Shown here: positions 16,968-28,650 of the stretch, in pieces
Position numbering within the stretch: position 1 is the stretch's first letter
Layout: the number at the start of each line of letters is the position of its first letter
Assembly (NCBI GenBank): GCA_947259195.1
Contig: CAMYLC010000054.1
Coordinates: 1-64,000, forward strand
Direction: 5' to 3'
DNA: 64,000 nt
Source of the DNA: Thermoanaerobaculia bacterium
GTDB taxonomy: Bacteria; Acidobacteriota; Thermoanaerobaculia; Multivoradales; JAHEKO01
Notes under the pieces: generated by a model
Told to the model about the DNA's origin: nothing
What the model saw: only the letters and a program-made list of their open reading frames with translations
Database searches by the model: none
Translations under genes and position numbers: made by a program

Positions 16968-18779
16968 TCAACCCTCCACGCGGTCGGGGTTGTCGATCAG
17001 GTGCTTGAATACCCTTTCTCCCAGCACCGGTCCGAGGGCCCCCACCAACTCCTCCCGAGGCGCCTGCCTCAGCTGCTCGACGCTGCCGAACCGTGTCAGC
17101 AGCAGCTTCCGTCGACCCGGCCCGATGCCTGGGATTCCGTCCAGCCGACTCGTCAGGGACCTCTTGATCCGGCGTCTTCGATGTCGAGCCAGGGCGAATC
17201 TGTGCGCCTCATCGCGAAGCTGCTGCAGGAGGCGTAGGCCCGAATCGCGGCGCGGAAGTCGCAGAGGTTCTGGACGGTCTGCCAGGTACAGCTCTTCTTC
17301 CTTCTTGGCCAGACCCACCACCGGAGTCTCTTCAACCCCTAACTCAACGAGGGCGCTCAGAGCGGCGTTGAGTTGCCCGCGGCCGCCGTCGATGAGAATC
17401 AGGTCCGGCATGGCGCCCAACTCCTGCAACCGCCTGCGGTAGCGCCGGACCACGGCCTGATGAATCGAAGCGAAGTCATCGGCTTGCCGCAGATGCTTGA
17501 TATTGAAGCTCCGATACTCCGCTTTCTGCATTCGACCCTGCTCCCAAACCACCAGCGAGGCCACCGTCTCGCCGCCATGCAGAGTCGCCACGTCGAAGCC
17601 CTCGATCCGTTGCGGCGGCTCTGCCAATCCCAGATGCTGCCTCAGGTCCTCGACCATCTTCTCACTTCCCGGGTCGGTTCGAAATCTCCGCCGATGGGCC
17701 AGGGCGGCGTTCCTCTGAGCCAGAGCGATCCGCTGCGCTTTCGTGCCGCGCACCGGCAGCCTGATATACACCCGCTCGCCCTTGCGCTCGCTCAGCCATG
17801 CGGCCAGCGACTCTTGTCCATCGATCGGGAAAGGCAGATGGATCTCGCGAGGGATGAATGTCGTCCGCTCGTAGATCTGAGGCAGCAATTCCGACAGTAC
17901 AGCCTCGCTGGACACCTCCTGCTGCCCTTCCCAGAACAGTTCGCGGCGATCCAGGACCTGCCCACCTCGCATCACCAATGCACAGATCGCGGCACTTCCT
18001 CCTGTTGCGTAGACACCATAGACATCGACGTCTTCGCCGTGGACGGAAGACAGTTTGCGTTGCTGAGTCACGGACTCGATCTCGAGCATCAAATCTCGGA
18101 TCCTCGCTGCCTGCTCGAACTCGAGAGAATCTGCGCGGGCAGCCATCTTCCCTCGCAAGCTCCTGAGCAGCTCGTCGTTCCTACCGGCCAGAAACAGCCG
18201 TGCTGCAGCAACCGCCTGATCGTAGTCTTCCTTCGTGGTCAACCCAGCCACACACGGACCGAGACATCGCCGCATGTCGTGGTAGAGGCAGGGCCTGGGC
18301 AGCGATCCGTCGATGTCGATTCGGCACACCCTGATCTCGAACAGCTTCTGCACCAGCTTGATCGCTCGTCGGGCCAAGCCGCCGGGCAGGTAGGGGCCGA
18401 AGTACTCGCCTCCATCCTGGCGCAGACGACGGGTAAACGTCACCCTTGGATAGTCGTCGAGTGTCAGCTTCACGTAAGGGTAGGTCTTGTCGTCGCGCAG
18501 CAGGATGTTGTAACGCGGCCGTCGGCCTTTGATCCAGTTGTTCTCGAGAAGCAGGGCCTCGGCTTCGGTGTCGGTCACGACGAACTCCACGTCGACCGCT
18601 TCTTGAAGCATTGTCGCTATGCGCGCCTCGTGCCGACCGGATAGATAGCTGGCGCCGCGCTTGCGGAGCGAGCTCGCCTTGCCAACGTAGAGCGGGCGTG
18701 AGTCGGCATCCTGGAAGACATAGATACCAGGCCGGTCCGGAAGCTCGCGAATGCGCCCCGCCAGCGCGGAGCTCACCAT
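16968..18779 (-). CDS. uvrC: excinuclease ABC subunit C
   Basis: Makes both incisions in nucleotide excision repair. The 603 residues show the GIY-YIG nuclease (RPGIYVFQDA...LYVGKASSLRKR, N-terminus, 3' incision), a CxxxxxC iron-sulfur-like region (PCLYHDMRRCLGPC), a UvrB-binding UVR motif (about 205-240), the RNase H-like endonuclease with LILIDGGRGQLNAAL (5' incision) and tandem C-terminal helix-hairpin-helices (IPGIGPGRRKLLLTRFG). It starts 23 bp after uvrB on the same strand; uvrB and uvrC are usually unlinked, so this two-gene repair unit allows co-expression. Confidence 0.97.
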   Translation of the reverse strand: MVSSALAGRIRELPDRPGIYVFQDADSRPLYVGKASSLRKRGASYLSGRHEARIATMLQEAVDVEFVVTDTEAEALLLENNWIKGRRPRYNILLRDDKTYPYVKLTLDDYPRVTFTRRLRQDGGEYFGPYLPGGLARRAIKLVQKLFEIRVCRIDIDGSLPRPCLYHDMRRCLGPCVAGLTTKEDYDQAVAAARLFLAGRNDELLRSLRGKMAARADSLEFEQAARIRDLMLEIESVTQQRKLSSVHGEDVDVYGVYATGGSAAICALVMRGGQVLDRRELFWEGQQEVSSEAVLSELLPQIYERTTFIPREIHLPFPIDGQESLAAWLSERKGERVYIRLPVRGTKAQRIALAQRNAALAHRRRFRTDPGSEKMVEDLRQHLGLAEPPQRIEGFDVATLHGGETVASLVVWEQGRMQKAEYRSFNIKHLRQADDFASIHQAVVRRYRRRLQELGAMPDLILIDGGRGQLNAALSALVELGVEETPVVGLAKKEEELYLADRPEPLRLPRRDSGLRLLQQLRDEAHRFALARHRRRRIKRSLTSRLDGIPGIGPGRRKLLLTRFGSVEQLRQAPREELVGALGPVLGERVFKHLIDNPDRVEG

Positions 18780-18802
18780 GGTCTCAAGTCGCGCACGATC
18801 CC

Positions 18803-20794
18803 TCAGTCGGTGTAGATCTGCAGCTCTTTGAGCTCCCGCAGCTCATCGCGAAGTGTAGCCGCCTCTTCGAACTCGAGCCGCTTGGCAGCTGATTTCATTT
18901 CTTTTTCCAGCATCTCGATCTGCTGACTCAGAGGGAGACCCGAACGCTCGGCAACTTTCGAGGGAAGGCGGTCACCGAGCGAGAAATAGTCCAGATTGCT
19001 CATGGTCACCAACGGGCTATGAATGTCTTTCAGCACACTCCGGGGCTCGATACCGTGCGCTTCGTTGTACGCCTGTTGGCGAAGCCGACGGCGGTCGGTC
19101 TCGGACATCGCCCGCCGCATGGAGTCAGTCACCCTATCGGCATAAAACAGCACTCTGCCTTCCAGGTTTCTCGCCGCCCGGCCAGCGGTCTGAATCAAAG
19201 AGGTGCCACTTCTCAAGAAGCCCTCCTTGTCCGCATCCAAGACGGCCACCAGGGCCACCTCAGGCAGATCCAGCCCCTCCCGCAAGAGATTGATCCCCAC
19301 CAGAACATCGAAAATCCCGCGCCGCAGGTCGGTGACGATTTCGACTCTTTCCAGAGTATCGACATCGCTGTGGAGATAACGCACTTTGACGCCTACCTCC
19401 AACAGGTACTGCGTCAGCTCCTCGGCCATCCGCTTCGTGAGTGTCGTTACCAGGACCCTGGCGCCCGCTGTCGCCACGCGACGGATCTCGGCCAGGAGGT
19501 CATCGACCTGTCCGCTGGCCGGTCGCACCTCGATCTTGGGATCGAGCAGACCGGTGGGACGGACTACCTGTTCTGCTATGACTCCCTGGGAGCGCTGCAG
19601 CTCCCATTCACTCGGAGTTGCCGACACATAGATCCGCTGGTGGCCGCGGCTGTCGAACTCTTCGAACGTGAGCGGGCGATTGTCCAGGGCGCTGGGTAGC
19701 CGGAAACCGTACTCGACAAGGGTCTCCTTGCGGGATCGATCGCCGTGATACATGCCCCTGACCTGTGGTATCGACTGATGGCTCTCATCGATCATCAAGA
19801 GGCTGTCTTCCGGGAGGAAGTCCAGAAGTGTAGGAGGGGGCTCACCCACCAGTCGGCCGGAAAGGTGTCTGGAGTAGTTCTCGATCCCATGGCAGTAGCC
19901 GATCTCGCGCAGCATTTCGAGATCGAAACGGGTCCGCTGTTCCAAGCGCTGCGCTTCGAGGTGTTTCTCCTGGGATTCCAGCTCTGGCAGCCGTGCATCG
20001 AGCTCACCCTGAATCCCGACGATCGCCGCTGCCAGTTGATCCCTCGGAGTCACATAGTGGGTCTTCGGGAATACGGCGATCCGATCCAGTGCCTCCAAGG
20101 CGTCCCCTCTGAGCAGATCGAAGCGCGAGATGCGTTCGATCTCGTCGCCGAAGTACTCCACTCGATAACCCGTCTCCTCGTAGGCAGGAAAGACCTCGAG
20201 CACATCACCACGAGCCCTGAAGCTGCCCGGGAACAGGTCCATCGAGGTCCTCTCGTATTGCATTTCGACCAGCTTTCGCATGGCCGACTCCATGCCATCG
20301 TCCTGGCCGACGGCAAGAAATTGGAGCATCCCGTAGAAGGCCTCCGGAGATCCGAGTCCGTAGATGCAGGAAACCGAAGCGATGATCACGACATCACGAC
20401 GCTCGAACAGCACCTTGGTCGCTCTCAGCCGCAGTCGGTCGATCTCCTCGTTGATGCTCGTTTCCTTCTCGATGTAGGTGTCGCTCTGCGGCACGTAGGC
20501 CTCGGGCTGGTAGTAGTCGTAGTAGGAGACGAAATACTCCACGGCGTTGTGCGGGAAGAAGCTCCTGAACTCCTGGAACAGCTGGGCTGCCAGCGTCTTG
20601 TTGTGAGACAGGATCAGAGTCGGCCGATTGACCATTTCGATCACCTTGGCCATCGTGAAGGTCTTGCCCGATCCGGTGACTCCGAGCAGGACCTGCTCTC
20701 TCAGGCCGCTCTCGAGGCCCTCCACGAGCTGCCGAATCGCCTCCGGTTGATCACCCTGTGGAACCAGAGGGGATTCGAGGTTGAACCTGTCCAT
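18803..20794 (-). CDS. uvrB: excinuclease ABC subunit B
   Basis: Damage-verifying helicase-like subunit of the UvrABC system, 663 residues. It shows Walker [15 protein letters not shown] near residue 40, the beta-hairpin region [12 protein letters not shown] that clamps damaged DNA, the DESH motif ([14 protein letters not shown]) and a C-terminal UVR domain ([19 protein letters not shown]) that contacts UvrC. There is no Shine-Dalgarno (CCTGCCC precedes the ATG), and a TAGAAT box ends 7 bases before the start codon, so the message may be leaderless. No convincing LexA operator was seen upstream. Confidence 0.97.
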   Translation of the reverse strand: MDRFNLESPLVPQGDQPEAIRQLVEGLESGLREQVLLGVTGSGKTFTMAKVIEMVNRPTLILSHNKTLAAQLFQEFRSFFPHNAVEYFVSYYDYYQPEAYVPQSDTYIEKETSINEEIDRLRLRATKVLFERRDVVIIASVSCIYGLGSPEAFYGMLQFLAVGQDDGMESAMRKLVEMQYERTSMDLFPGSFRARGDVLEVFPAYEETGYRVEYFGDEIERISRFDLLRGDALEALDRIAVFPKTHYVTPRDQLAAAIVGIQGELDARLPELESQEKHLEAQRLEQRTRFDLEMLREIGYCHGIENYSRHLSGRLVGEPPPTLLDFLPEDSLLMIDESHQSIPQVRGMYHGDRSRKETLVEYGFRLPSALDNRPLTFEEFDSRGHQRIYVSATPSEWELQRSQGVIAEQVVRPTGLLDPKIEVRPASGQVDDLLAEIRRVATAGARVLVTTLTKRMAEELTQYLLEVGVKVRYLHSDVDTLERVEIVTDLRRGIFDVLVGINLLREGLDLPEVALVAVLDADKEGFLRSGTSLIQTAGRAARNLEGRVLFYADRVTDSMRRAMSETDRRRLRQQAYNEAHGIEPRSVLKDIHSPLVTMSNLDYFSLGDRLPSKVAERSGLPLSQQIEMLEKEMKSAAKRLEFEEAATLRDELRELKELQIYTD

Positions 20795-20801
20795 GGGCAG
20801 G

Positions 20802-20807
20802 ATTCTA
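20802..20807 (-). promoter_or_regulatory. candidate -10 box of uvrB
   Basis: TAGAAT (20807-20802, minus strand), within TATAGAAT, ends 7 bases before the uvrB ATG. If it is the -10, transcription starts at or within a base or two of the start codon. The -35 is poor. Confidence 0.4.
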
Positions 20808-20827
20808 TAGAGCGCTCAAGACTGTGC

Positions 20828-21358
20828 TCATTGGATCGGCTCCGGAGCCGAGAGCGGCAGATCGGTCTGCGAGGCTCCGACGTGCTCCGACTCGGGACGA
20901 TCGGCATCGTCCCCCGCAGCCCTCCCCGAGACCCGATCCAGAGCCCCGATCAGGTTCTGCACCTCCTCTCGGCTGAGGCGATTGGGACCGTTCCCGAGCG
21001 CCTCACGGAGCATCTTCTGAAGATCCTGGAGCGCGACAACGTTTGCCCGGTCCTCCTGCACGGCTTCGACTGCAGCGTCGAAGGCAGCCGACAGTTCCTG
21101 CACCTCGGGCTCGGTGATATTGGCCGGCAGCGACTCCATCACCTGGGTTTCGAGCTCACCCATCATCCACCCGAAGAGGTCCTTCGCCTTGAGGAGAAAG
21201 ACCACCGATCCGATACCCAGAAGGAGAATCAAGGCTCCACAACCCAAGAGCCCCCAGCGTGGCCCGCCGTACCATTTCGACTGGGGCCCCTCAGGAGAGA
21301 ACGGCTCCCTGCTTATTTCGACCGAGCCCTGTTCTGGCGGAGTACGCATCGATTCCAT
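20828..21358 (-). CDS. single-pass membrane protein, unknown function
   Basis: 176 residues: a proline-rich cytosolic N-terminus (about 1-33), one strong membrane helix (about 35-57, LLGCGALILLLGIGSVVFLL), then an acidic, mostly helical extracytoplasmic part and a proline/acid-rich tail. I know no family for it. It lies 33 bp upstream of uvrB on the same strand but has no visible link to repair. The divergent neighbour is PBP1A, so an envelope role is possible. Confidence 0.65.
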   Translation of the reverse strand: MESMRTPPEQGSVEISREPFSPEGPQSKWYGGPRWGLLGCGALILLLGIGSVVFLLKAKDLFGWMMGELETQVMESLPANITEPEVQELSAAFDAAVEAVQEDRANVVALQDLQKMLREALGNGPNRLSREEVQNLIGALDRVSGRAAGDDADRPESEHVGASQTDLPLSAPEPIQ

Positions 21359-21476
21359 CCCTTTCAGTGACGTTCAAGCCCTGACCGCATTGTAGTCTTC
21401 ACCCCTGACCGTCGCAAATGCGAGAAAGATCGACCCGGTGCGAGGAAAGTTCTCTGCGTCGACTGCCATAGGAGAC

Positions 21477-21482
21477 TATAAT
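21477..21482 (+). promoter_or_regulatory. candidate -10 box of the PBP1A gene
   Basis: A perfect TATAAT ends 8 bases before the GTG at 21491. No -35 is recognisable at 16-18 bp. Either the GTG is used leaderless, or the start is the ATG at 21563 with a leader of about 74 nt; neither start has a Shine-Dalgarno at proper spacing (AGGAG is 16 bases before the GTG). Confidence 0.45.
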
Positions 21483-21490
21483 CTGCAGCC

Positions 21491-23941
21491 GTGAGATCGA
21501 ATAGCTCAAGCTCCGAGCAGGCCTCCGCGTCCCGCCGATTCGGCTCCGACCGTCGATCCAGAATGAAGGTCCTGGCCTGGATCGTAACCCCTGCCATCGC
21601 TCTTCTCCTCGGCGTTCTGGGCGGGGTCGGGCTCGCCTCGATCATCAACATGCCCCAGGTCGAATCACTGGCGAGCTTCACCCCCGGGGTGATCACGCGT
21701 CTTCTCGATCGCCACGGCGAGGTCTTTGCTACCTATGCCAAGGAGAAGCGGGTGCTGATCGAGGAAGGAGAAGTTCCACAGCTCCTTCAGAACGCGATTC
21801 TGGCGGCGGAAGACAGCAACTTCTTCCAGCATGGAGGCATCGACGCCGAAGGTGTGCTGCGCGCCATGTCTGAGAACTTGCGGCAAGGCAGATTGGCCAT
21901 GGGCGGTTCGACCATCACCATGCAGCTCGCCCGCCAGCTTTACCTGACTCCCAAGAAGACCTGGCAGCGCAAGGCAGAAGAGGCTCTGCTGGCGGTCGAG
22001 CTGGAAAAGAACTTCAGCAAGCAACAGATTCTCACCCTCTACTGCAATCTCATCTTCATGGGGCACGGCAACTATGGAATGGAGTCCGCCTCCCGCGCCT
22101 ATTTCGGCAAGACAACGAAAGACGTGGACCTTGCAGAGGCAGCGGTCTTGGCCGGCATTCCGCAGCGGCCCAGCGCCTACAGCCCCTACAAGAATCCCGA
22201 GCTGGTGGTCACTCGGCGCGACTATGTACTGCGGCGCATGAGGGAAGAGGGGTATATCACCGAGGAGGAGTACAAGGAGACCATCAGCCTGCCTCTGCTG
22301 GTGGTGCCGAATCGGCAGAAGGACCTCCGGGCACCCTACTTCGCCGAGGAGGTACGGCGGTATCTCGAATCCACCTATGGTGCAGAGGGGCTCCTCGAAC
22401 AGGGCCTACAGGTCGACACGACCCTGGATCCCCGCATCCAAAGCGCGGCCGAGGCGGCCCTCGAGGAGGGTCTGGTCCGACTCGACCATCGGCATGGCTG
22501 GCGTGGCGCTCTGCATCATGTGGAGGCTGAAGAGATGGAGGGGTACGAGCTTCCTTCCTGGCGCGACGTCGAGCTGATCGCCGGCAAATGGTACGAAGCT
22601 CTTGTCCTGAGCGTCGGCTCGCACGGTGCCGAGGTCAGAATCGGGGAAGCCATCCTAGAGCTGCATCCGGACGGCATGAAGTGGACACGACGTCAGGACC
22701 CCCGCCAGATTCTCGAGCGAGGCGACGTCGTCTGGGTGAGCCTCGAGGCGGCCGACGACGAGGAAAGTCCTCCGCAGATCGTGCATCTGGAGCAGGAGCC
22801 CGAGCTGGAAGGGGCGGCGATCGTCCTCGAGTCCTCCACCGGGGCGGTCAGGGCCATGGTCGGCGGCTGGGACTTCGACCGCAGCAGCTTCAATCGCGCC
22901 ACCCAGGCCCGGCGTCAGGTCGGCTCGGCCTTCAAGCCCTTCGTTTTCGGCGCTGCGCTCGAGACCGGATTCACCCCTGCGGACACGATCTTCGATGCCC
23001 CGACAGTTTTCCCGGGCGCCAACAACGTTCCCAGCTACTCCCCGCGCAACTTCTACCGCCAGTACTACGGGATTACGACGTTACGACGTGCGCTCGAGAA
23101 ATCCATGAACGTCTGCTCCGCGAAACTGATGGATATTGTTGGCGTCGAGCGGACGATCGACTTCGCCCGTCGCTGCGGAATTCGGTCCGACCTGCCACCC
23201 TACCCGAGCCTCGCCCTCGGCGCTGCTGAGATCATCCCGCTAGAGCTCGCGGCCGCCTACTCGGCCATCGCCAATCAAGGTGTGTACGTCGAGCCTTACC
23301 TGATCGAGACGGTTCGTACGCCGGATGGTCAGGAGCTCGAGACTCACCAACCGCGAGCCCATAAGGCGATGGAGACGGAAATCGCCTATGTGCTGGGGCA
23401 CATTCTCGAGGGCGTAGTGGACAGGGGGACAGCTGCCCAGATTGCGGGTCTGGAGCTCGATCTAGCCGGCAAGACCGGCACCACCGACGACTACATCGAC
23501 GCCTGGTTCGTCGGCTATACGCCGGCCTACACGATCTTGACCTGGGTGGGCCACGACGTGAACCGCTCCATCGGCAGGAACATGACAGGGGCCGCAGCCG
23601 CTCTTCCCATCTGGAAGTCGATCGTGGAGATCGGTCTGGAAGAGGGTTGGATCGCAGCGGGGTCTACCTTCGTCCGCCCGCCAGGGGTCGTAGAGATGCA
23701 GGTCGATTATCTCACCGGCCTGCTACCGGGGCCCGCCGCGCAGACTCTTATCTCGGAGGCCTTCGTCTCCGGCACCGAGCCGGCGCGCCAAGTTGATCAG
23801 GAGAGCTTTCGCATTCTTCAGCTTCCCTGGTATCAGCAACAACCTTTCTACCTGCCCAAGGTCGGTGAGAGAATGCCCGACGATGTGGACGATTGGACCC
23901 TGGTCCAGGAAACCTGGGCCGAAGGAAAAGAACCGGACTGA
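21491..23941 (+). CDS. mrcA: class A penicillin-binding protein (PBP1A family)
   Basis: Bifunctional murein synthase, 816 residues from GTG. Order of parts: a basic cytosolic tail, one membrane anchor (about 28-50), a GT51 glycosyltransferase with catalytic Glu107 in EDSNFF and GGSTITMQLARQL, then a transpeptidase with SxxK at Ser479-Lys482 (GSAFKPF), SxN at 538-540 (SMN) and KTG at 661-663 (GKTGTTDDY). An OB-like insert of about 90 residues lies between the two catalytic domains (about 335-440), as in PBP1A proteins. The symbol follows the E. coli PBP1A; orthology is by architecture. The start is uncertain: the ATG at codon 25 would leave a shorter tail. Confidence 0.94.
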   Translation: MRSNSSSSEQASASRRFGSDRRSRMKVLAWIVTPAIALLLGVLGGVGLASIINMPQVESLASFTPGVITRLLDRHGEVFATYAKEKRVLIEEGEVPQLLQNAILAAEDSNFFQHGGIDAEGVLRAMSENLRQGRLAMGGSTITMQLARQLYLTPKKTWQRKAEEALLAVELEKNFSKQQILTLYCNLIFMGHGNYGMESASRAYFGKTTKDVDLAEAAVLAGIPQRPSAYSPYKNPELVVTRRDYVLRRMREEGYITEEEYKETISLPLLVVPNRQKDLRAPYFAEEVRRYLESTYGAEGLLEQGLQVDTTLDPRIQSAAEAALEEGLVRLDHRHGWRGALHHVEAEEMEGYELPSWRDVELIAGKWYEALVLSVGSHGAEVRIGEAILELHPDGMKWTRRQDPRQILERGDVVWVSLEAADDEESPPQIVHLEQEPELEGAAIVLESSTGAVRAMVGGWDFDRSSFNRATQARRQVGSAFKPFVFGAALETGFTPADTIFDAPTVFPGANNVPSYSPRNFYRQYYGITTLRRALEKSMNVCSAKLMDIVGVERTIDFARRCGIRSDLPPYPSLALGAAEIIPLELAAAYSAIANQGVYVEPYLIETVRTPDGQELETHQPRAHKAMETEIAYVLGHILEGVVDRGTAAQIAGLELDLAGKTGTTDDYIDAWFVGYTPAYTILTWVGHDVNRSIGRNMTGAAAALPIWKSIVEIGLEEGWIAAGSTFVRPPGVVEMQVDYLTGLLPGPAAQTLISEAFVSGTEPARQVDQESFRILQLPWYQQQPFYLPKVGERMPDDVDDWTLVQETWAEGKEPD

Positions 23942-23961
23942 GTCGTTTCGGAATCAGTCGC

Positions 23962-25212
23962 CTACCGGGGCTTGGTGCCAACCATCGCGTAGTCCTGAAA
24001 CCCGTACAGCAGCTCGTCCAGCTGATCCCGCAGCCGGTTGACGTGGTCCGCCACGGGTTTCATCTCATCGGATAAACCCGTCAGGTCGATCTCGAGTAGG
24101 CGATCTTCCGCTTCGAATGGCCGCAGATCCAGTCGCTCCACCGGCTCGAAGCCGGCCTGTTCGAAGAGCAGCATCAGTGTCGCAGGATGCACCGGTCTTC
24201 TGTGGGTTGGATCGAGCCAGAAATTCCTCGCTGCCACGATCAGAGAAAGAGGATTCGGGGTCTCCAGGATCAGCGTCCCATTCGGCTCCAGGGCTCGCCA
24301 GGCCAAACGGACGAGACGATCCAGGTCCGTCGCCGGCAAATGCTCTACCACGTGGAGAGAGAGCACGCCTCCCAGGCTCCTCTCTGGAGCTTGCTCGAGT
24401 GCGCCAAAGAGATCCGCCCGAGCTGCGGTGAGGCCCAGACCTCGGCAATGGGCCACCATTTCCTCGCTCTGGTCGACACCGCGGGCGGCTAGACCATGCC
24501 CTTCCAAGACTGCGAGCATCTCGCCCCGACCGCAGCCCAGATCCAGTATCGGGCCCTTTCCCTCCAGGTAGCCGAGGTAGGCCTGGGCTCGATTCGAGAT
24601 CTCCTCGCGGGTACCGCGGAAACGGTCCTCGAACTCCAGGTAACCCTGCTCCCTCCAGGCCTCTTCCAAGACCTCGCGGCTGACCGGCTCCGATGTGGAC
24701 TCCGACACCAGGGCCAGGAGGCTACCCAATCGGCTCCAGTATTGTTTGCTCTCCCGTCGATACCGATCCAGCCTTTGATCCATCAAGGCGTAGAGAGCAT
24801 CGGTATGCTGATTGAAGTCAGTCAGCACCTCGCGCGGAAAGGCCTCCAGGTAGGTGATCCGGCGGTGATTGTTCTGAACATCTCGCACCAGGTCGTCGCG
24901 CACCTGGCGCAGATCGCGGATGAAGTCGCTGGGCGCCTGTCGCAGAAACTCGAGGTTCTCGAGAACGATCAAGTTGAAGGTCTGCTGCCGCACCCACAAG
25001 TCGTGCTGCGGCAATGTCGCCGCCGGCCTGAGGAGGCGAGCGACGCGTTTCAGGAGCCGTTCGGCCCAGCCGGCCACCCCCTGACGTCGGCTGACCACGG
25101 GGAAGGCGTGGTTGCCCTCCCACAGCCAGCGCCACGCCGACAGGTCTCGCGTCGGCTCACCGAGAAAATCCTCGATCGAGGGGTCCGGTTTGGGCGACTC
25201 CGGGCTCGACAT
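23962..25212 (-). CDS. class I SAM-dependent methyltransferase with long helical N-terminus
   Basis: 416 residues. Residues 1-210 are helical and rich in charged residues; residues 220-400 form a Rossmann methyltransferase with motif I DLGCGRGEML, then RGVDQSEEMV, LSLHVVEHLP and LILETPNP. The architecture resembles methyltransferases that modify or cap surface glycans, with a helical or coiled-coil module for size control; that is inference. It begins 5 bp after rplI, at the end of the rpsF-rpsR-rplI unit, so it may be co-transcribed with ribosomal proteins although its function looks unrelated. Confidence 0.85.
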   Translation of the reverse strand: MSSPESPKPDPSIEDFLGEPTRDLSAWRWLWEGNHAFPVVSRRQGVAGWAERLLKRVARLLRPAATLPQHDLWVRQQTFNLIVLENLEFLRQAPSDFIRDLRQVRDDLVRDVQNNHRRITYLEAFPREVLTDFNQHTDALYALMDQRLDRYRRESKQYWSRLGSLLALVSESTSEPVSREVLEEAWREQGYLEFEDRFRGTREEISNRAQAYLGYLEGKGPILDLGCGRGEMLAVLEGHGLAARGVDQSEEMVAHCRGLGLTAARADLFGALEQAPERSLGGVLSLHVVEHLPATDLDRLVRLAWRALEPNGTLILETPNPLSLIVAARNFWLDPTHRRPVHPATLMLLFEQAGFEPVERLDLRPFEAEDRLLEIDLTGLSDEMKPVADHVNRLRDQLDELLYGFQDYAMVGTKPR

Positions 25213-25217
25213 GGGCC

Positions 25218-25664
25218 CTACTCTTCCGATTCGACCGTAACAGTCACTTCCGCGACAACCTCTGGGTGAAGCTCGATCCTGACCTGATGATCGCCCAGAG
25301 TCTTGATCCCGCCCTCGAGGTCGATTCGCCTCTTGTCGACGGTCACTCCCTTCTCATGCAGGAGCTCGTTGATCTCGCCAGCGGTCACCGAACCGTAGAG
25401 CGTCTCTGCCTCGCTGACGCGCTTGGCGATGCGCAACCTCAGACTGGCAATCGCGGCTGCGATCTCCTGGGCTGCCTCCCGCTGTTTGGCGTGTCTGACA
25501 TCGATCTTCTTGCGCTGCTGCTCGAAGTACTTCTGGTTTCCAGGGGTAGCTTCCAGCGCCAGACCCTTGGGTATCAAGAAGTTTCTCGCGTACCCCGGCT
25601 TGACGTTGACGATTTCACCCCGCCCGCCCGTGTGCAGTACGTCCTGCATCAAGATGACTTGCAT
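25218..25664 (-). CDS. rplI: 50S ribosomal protein L9
   Basis: 148 residues with the L9 N-terminal signature VILMQDVLHTGGRGEIVNVKPGYARNFLIP (the first part shown here ends at the family's GYARNFLIPKGLA), a long connecting helix, and the C-terminal RNA-binding domain ending in an acidic tail. L9 binds 23S rRNA at the base of the L1 stalk. It is third in the conserved rpsF-rpsR-rplI order. Confidence 0.97.
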   Translation of the reverse strand: MQVILMQDVLHTGGRGEIVNVKPGYARNFLIPKGLALEATPGNQKYFEQQRKKIDVRHAKQREAAQEIAAAIASLRLRIAKRVSEAETLYGSVTAGEINELLHEKGVTVDKRRIDLEGGIKTLGDHQVRIELHPEVVAEVTVTVESEE

Positions 25665-25675
25665 GATGCTCTCTC

Positions 25676-25927
25676 CTAGTCCGACGTATAGGGCAGCAAG
25701 GCCAGATGCCTAGCGCGCTTGATGGCTTGCTGGATGACGCGCTGATGCTTGGCGCAGGTACCCGATATGCGGCGCGGCAGGATCTTCGAGCGTTCCACCA
25801 GGTACTGCTGGAGAAAGCGAATGTCCTTGTAGTCCACGGTGTCGAGCTTGTCGGCACACATTCGACAGACCTTGCGACGTCGAAAGAAGAACTTCTTCTT
25901 ACCTGACCCTCTGGCTCCGCCTGCCAT
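25676..25927 (-). CDS. rpsR: 30S ribosomal protein S18
   Basis: 83 residues, basic, with CRMCADK and the conserved [12 protein letters not shown]...[16 protein letters not shown] core of S18. The Cys pair at the N-terminus suggests a zinc-binding C+ paralogue type. Its ATG overlaps the rpsF stop by one base. S18 pairs with S6 on the 30S platform, and that pair could bind the rpsF leader described below. Confidence 0.97.
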   Translation of the reverse strand: MAGGARGSGKKKFFFRRRKVCRMCADKLDTVDYKDIRFLQQYLVERSKILPRRISGTCAKHQRVIQQAIKRARHLALLPYTSD

Positions 25928-26316
25928 TAGCTGTCCTCCTTGCTGTCACCGTCCGTCTGAGTCACGGCTTCAGGGGCGACCTCCTCGTCCGGGATCGGGA
26001 TCCTGGATGCCCGTTCCCTGAGTCGGCCAGCGTCCATTCGAACCGTCAGATACCGCAGAACATTGTCACTCTGCTGCATTCTTTGCCGCGCCATGCCGAA
26101 AGGACTACCACCCTCACTCTGCACATGCAGCAGCACGTAGTGCCCTTCGGTCAGCTTGTTGATCGGATACGCCAGCCTCCGTTTGCCCCAGCTCTCCTCC
26201 TTGGCGATGACCCCTCCCTCGTCGGTGATCATCTTCTGGAAGTCCTGGCTCAGACCCACGACCTCCTCATCGGAAAGACGAGGGTCGGCCACGAACATCA
26301 ACTCATATCTACGCAT
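25927..26316 (-). CDS. rpsF: 30S ribosomal protein S6
   Basis: 129 residues: [18 protein letters not shown] at the start, then [23 protein letters not shown], the S6 ferredoxin-like fold, and an acidic C-terminal tail (about 105-129). First gene of rpsF-rpsR-rplI. The Shine-Dalgarno GGGAGG is 11 bases before the ATG and can be masked by the leader fold. Confidence 0.97.
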   Translation of the reverse strand: MRRYELMFVADPRLSDEEVVGLSQDFQKMITDEGGVIAKEESWGKRRLAYPINKLTEGHYVLLHVQSEGGSPFGMARQRMQQSDNVLRYLTVRMDAGRLRERASRIPIPDEEVAPEAVTQTDGDSKEDS

Positions 26317-26327
26317 GGATATTGAAT

Positions 26328-26373
26328 CCTCCCTCTGGCCTGGTCAGTCCCCGACTTCGCGGGGACAGAGAGG
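26328..26373 (-). promoter_or_regulatory. rpsF leader hairpin, likely S6:S18 autoregulatory element
   Basis: In RNA order: CCUCUCU (26373-26367) pairs (one G-U) with the AGGGAGG (26334-26328) that contains the Shine-Dalgarno. Inside sits a perfect 7-bp hairpin, GUCCCCG/CGGGGAC (26366-26360 with 26353-26347), and a 10-base 3' bulge, UGACCAGGCC (26346-26337). Leaders of rpsF operons that bind the S6:S18 complex are known in many phyla; the match to that motif was not tested here. Confidence 0.6.
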
Positions 26374-26500
26374 TTGATGGTTGGAGGCGCATCCCAGACA
26401 GCGCCCCACTTCGACTGGCTGCCGATTCTAGCCCATCTGCGGCCAAAATCAATGACCGAGCTCGACTCTATCCTTCCCAAGCCGGATCTCAGCCTCCGAT

Positions 26501-28576
<2,076 letters not shown>

Positions 28577-28650
28577 GGTCTGGTTCCTCCTCCAAGATGG
28601 CGCATCTTCTCCCGGCTAGGGCCTGCCGCTCACCGAGGGTAATCGCCCGA

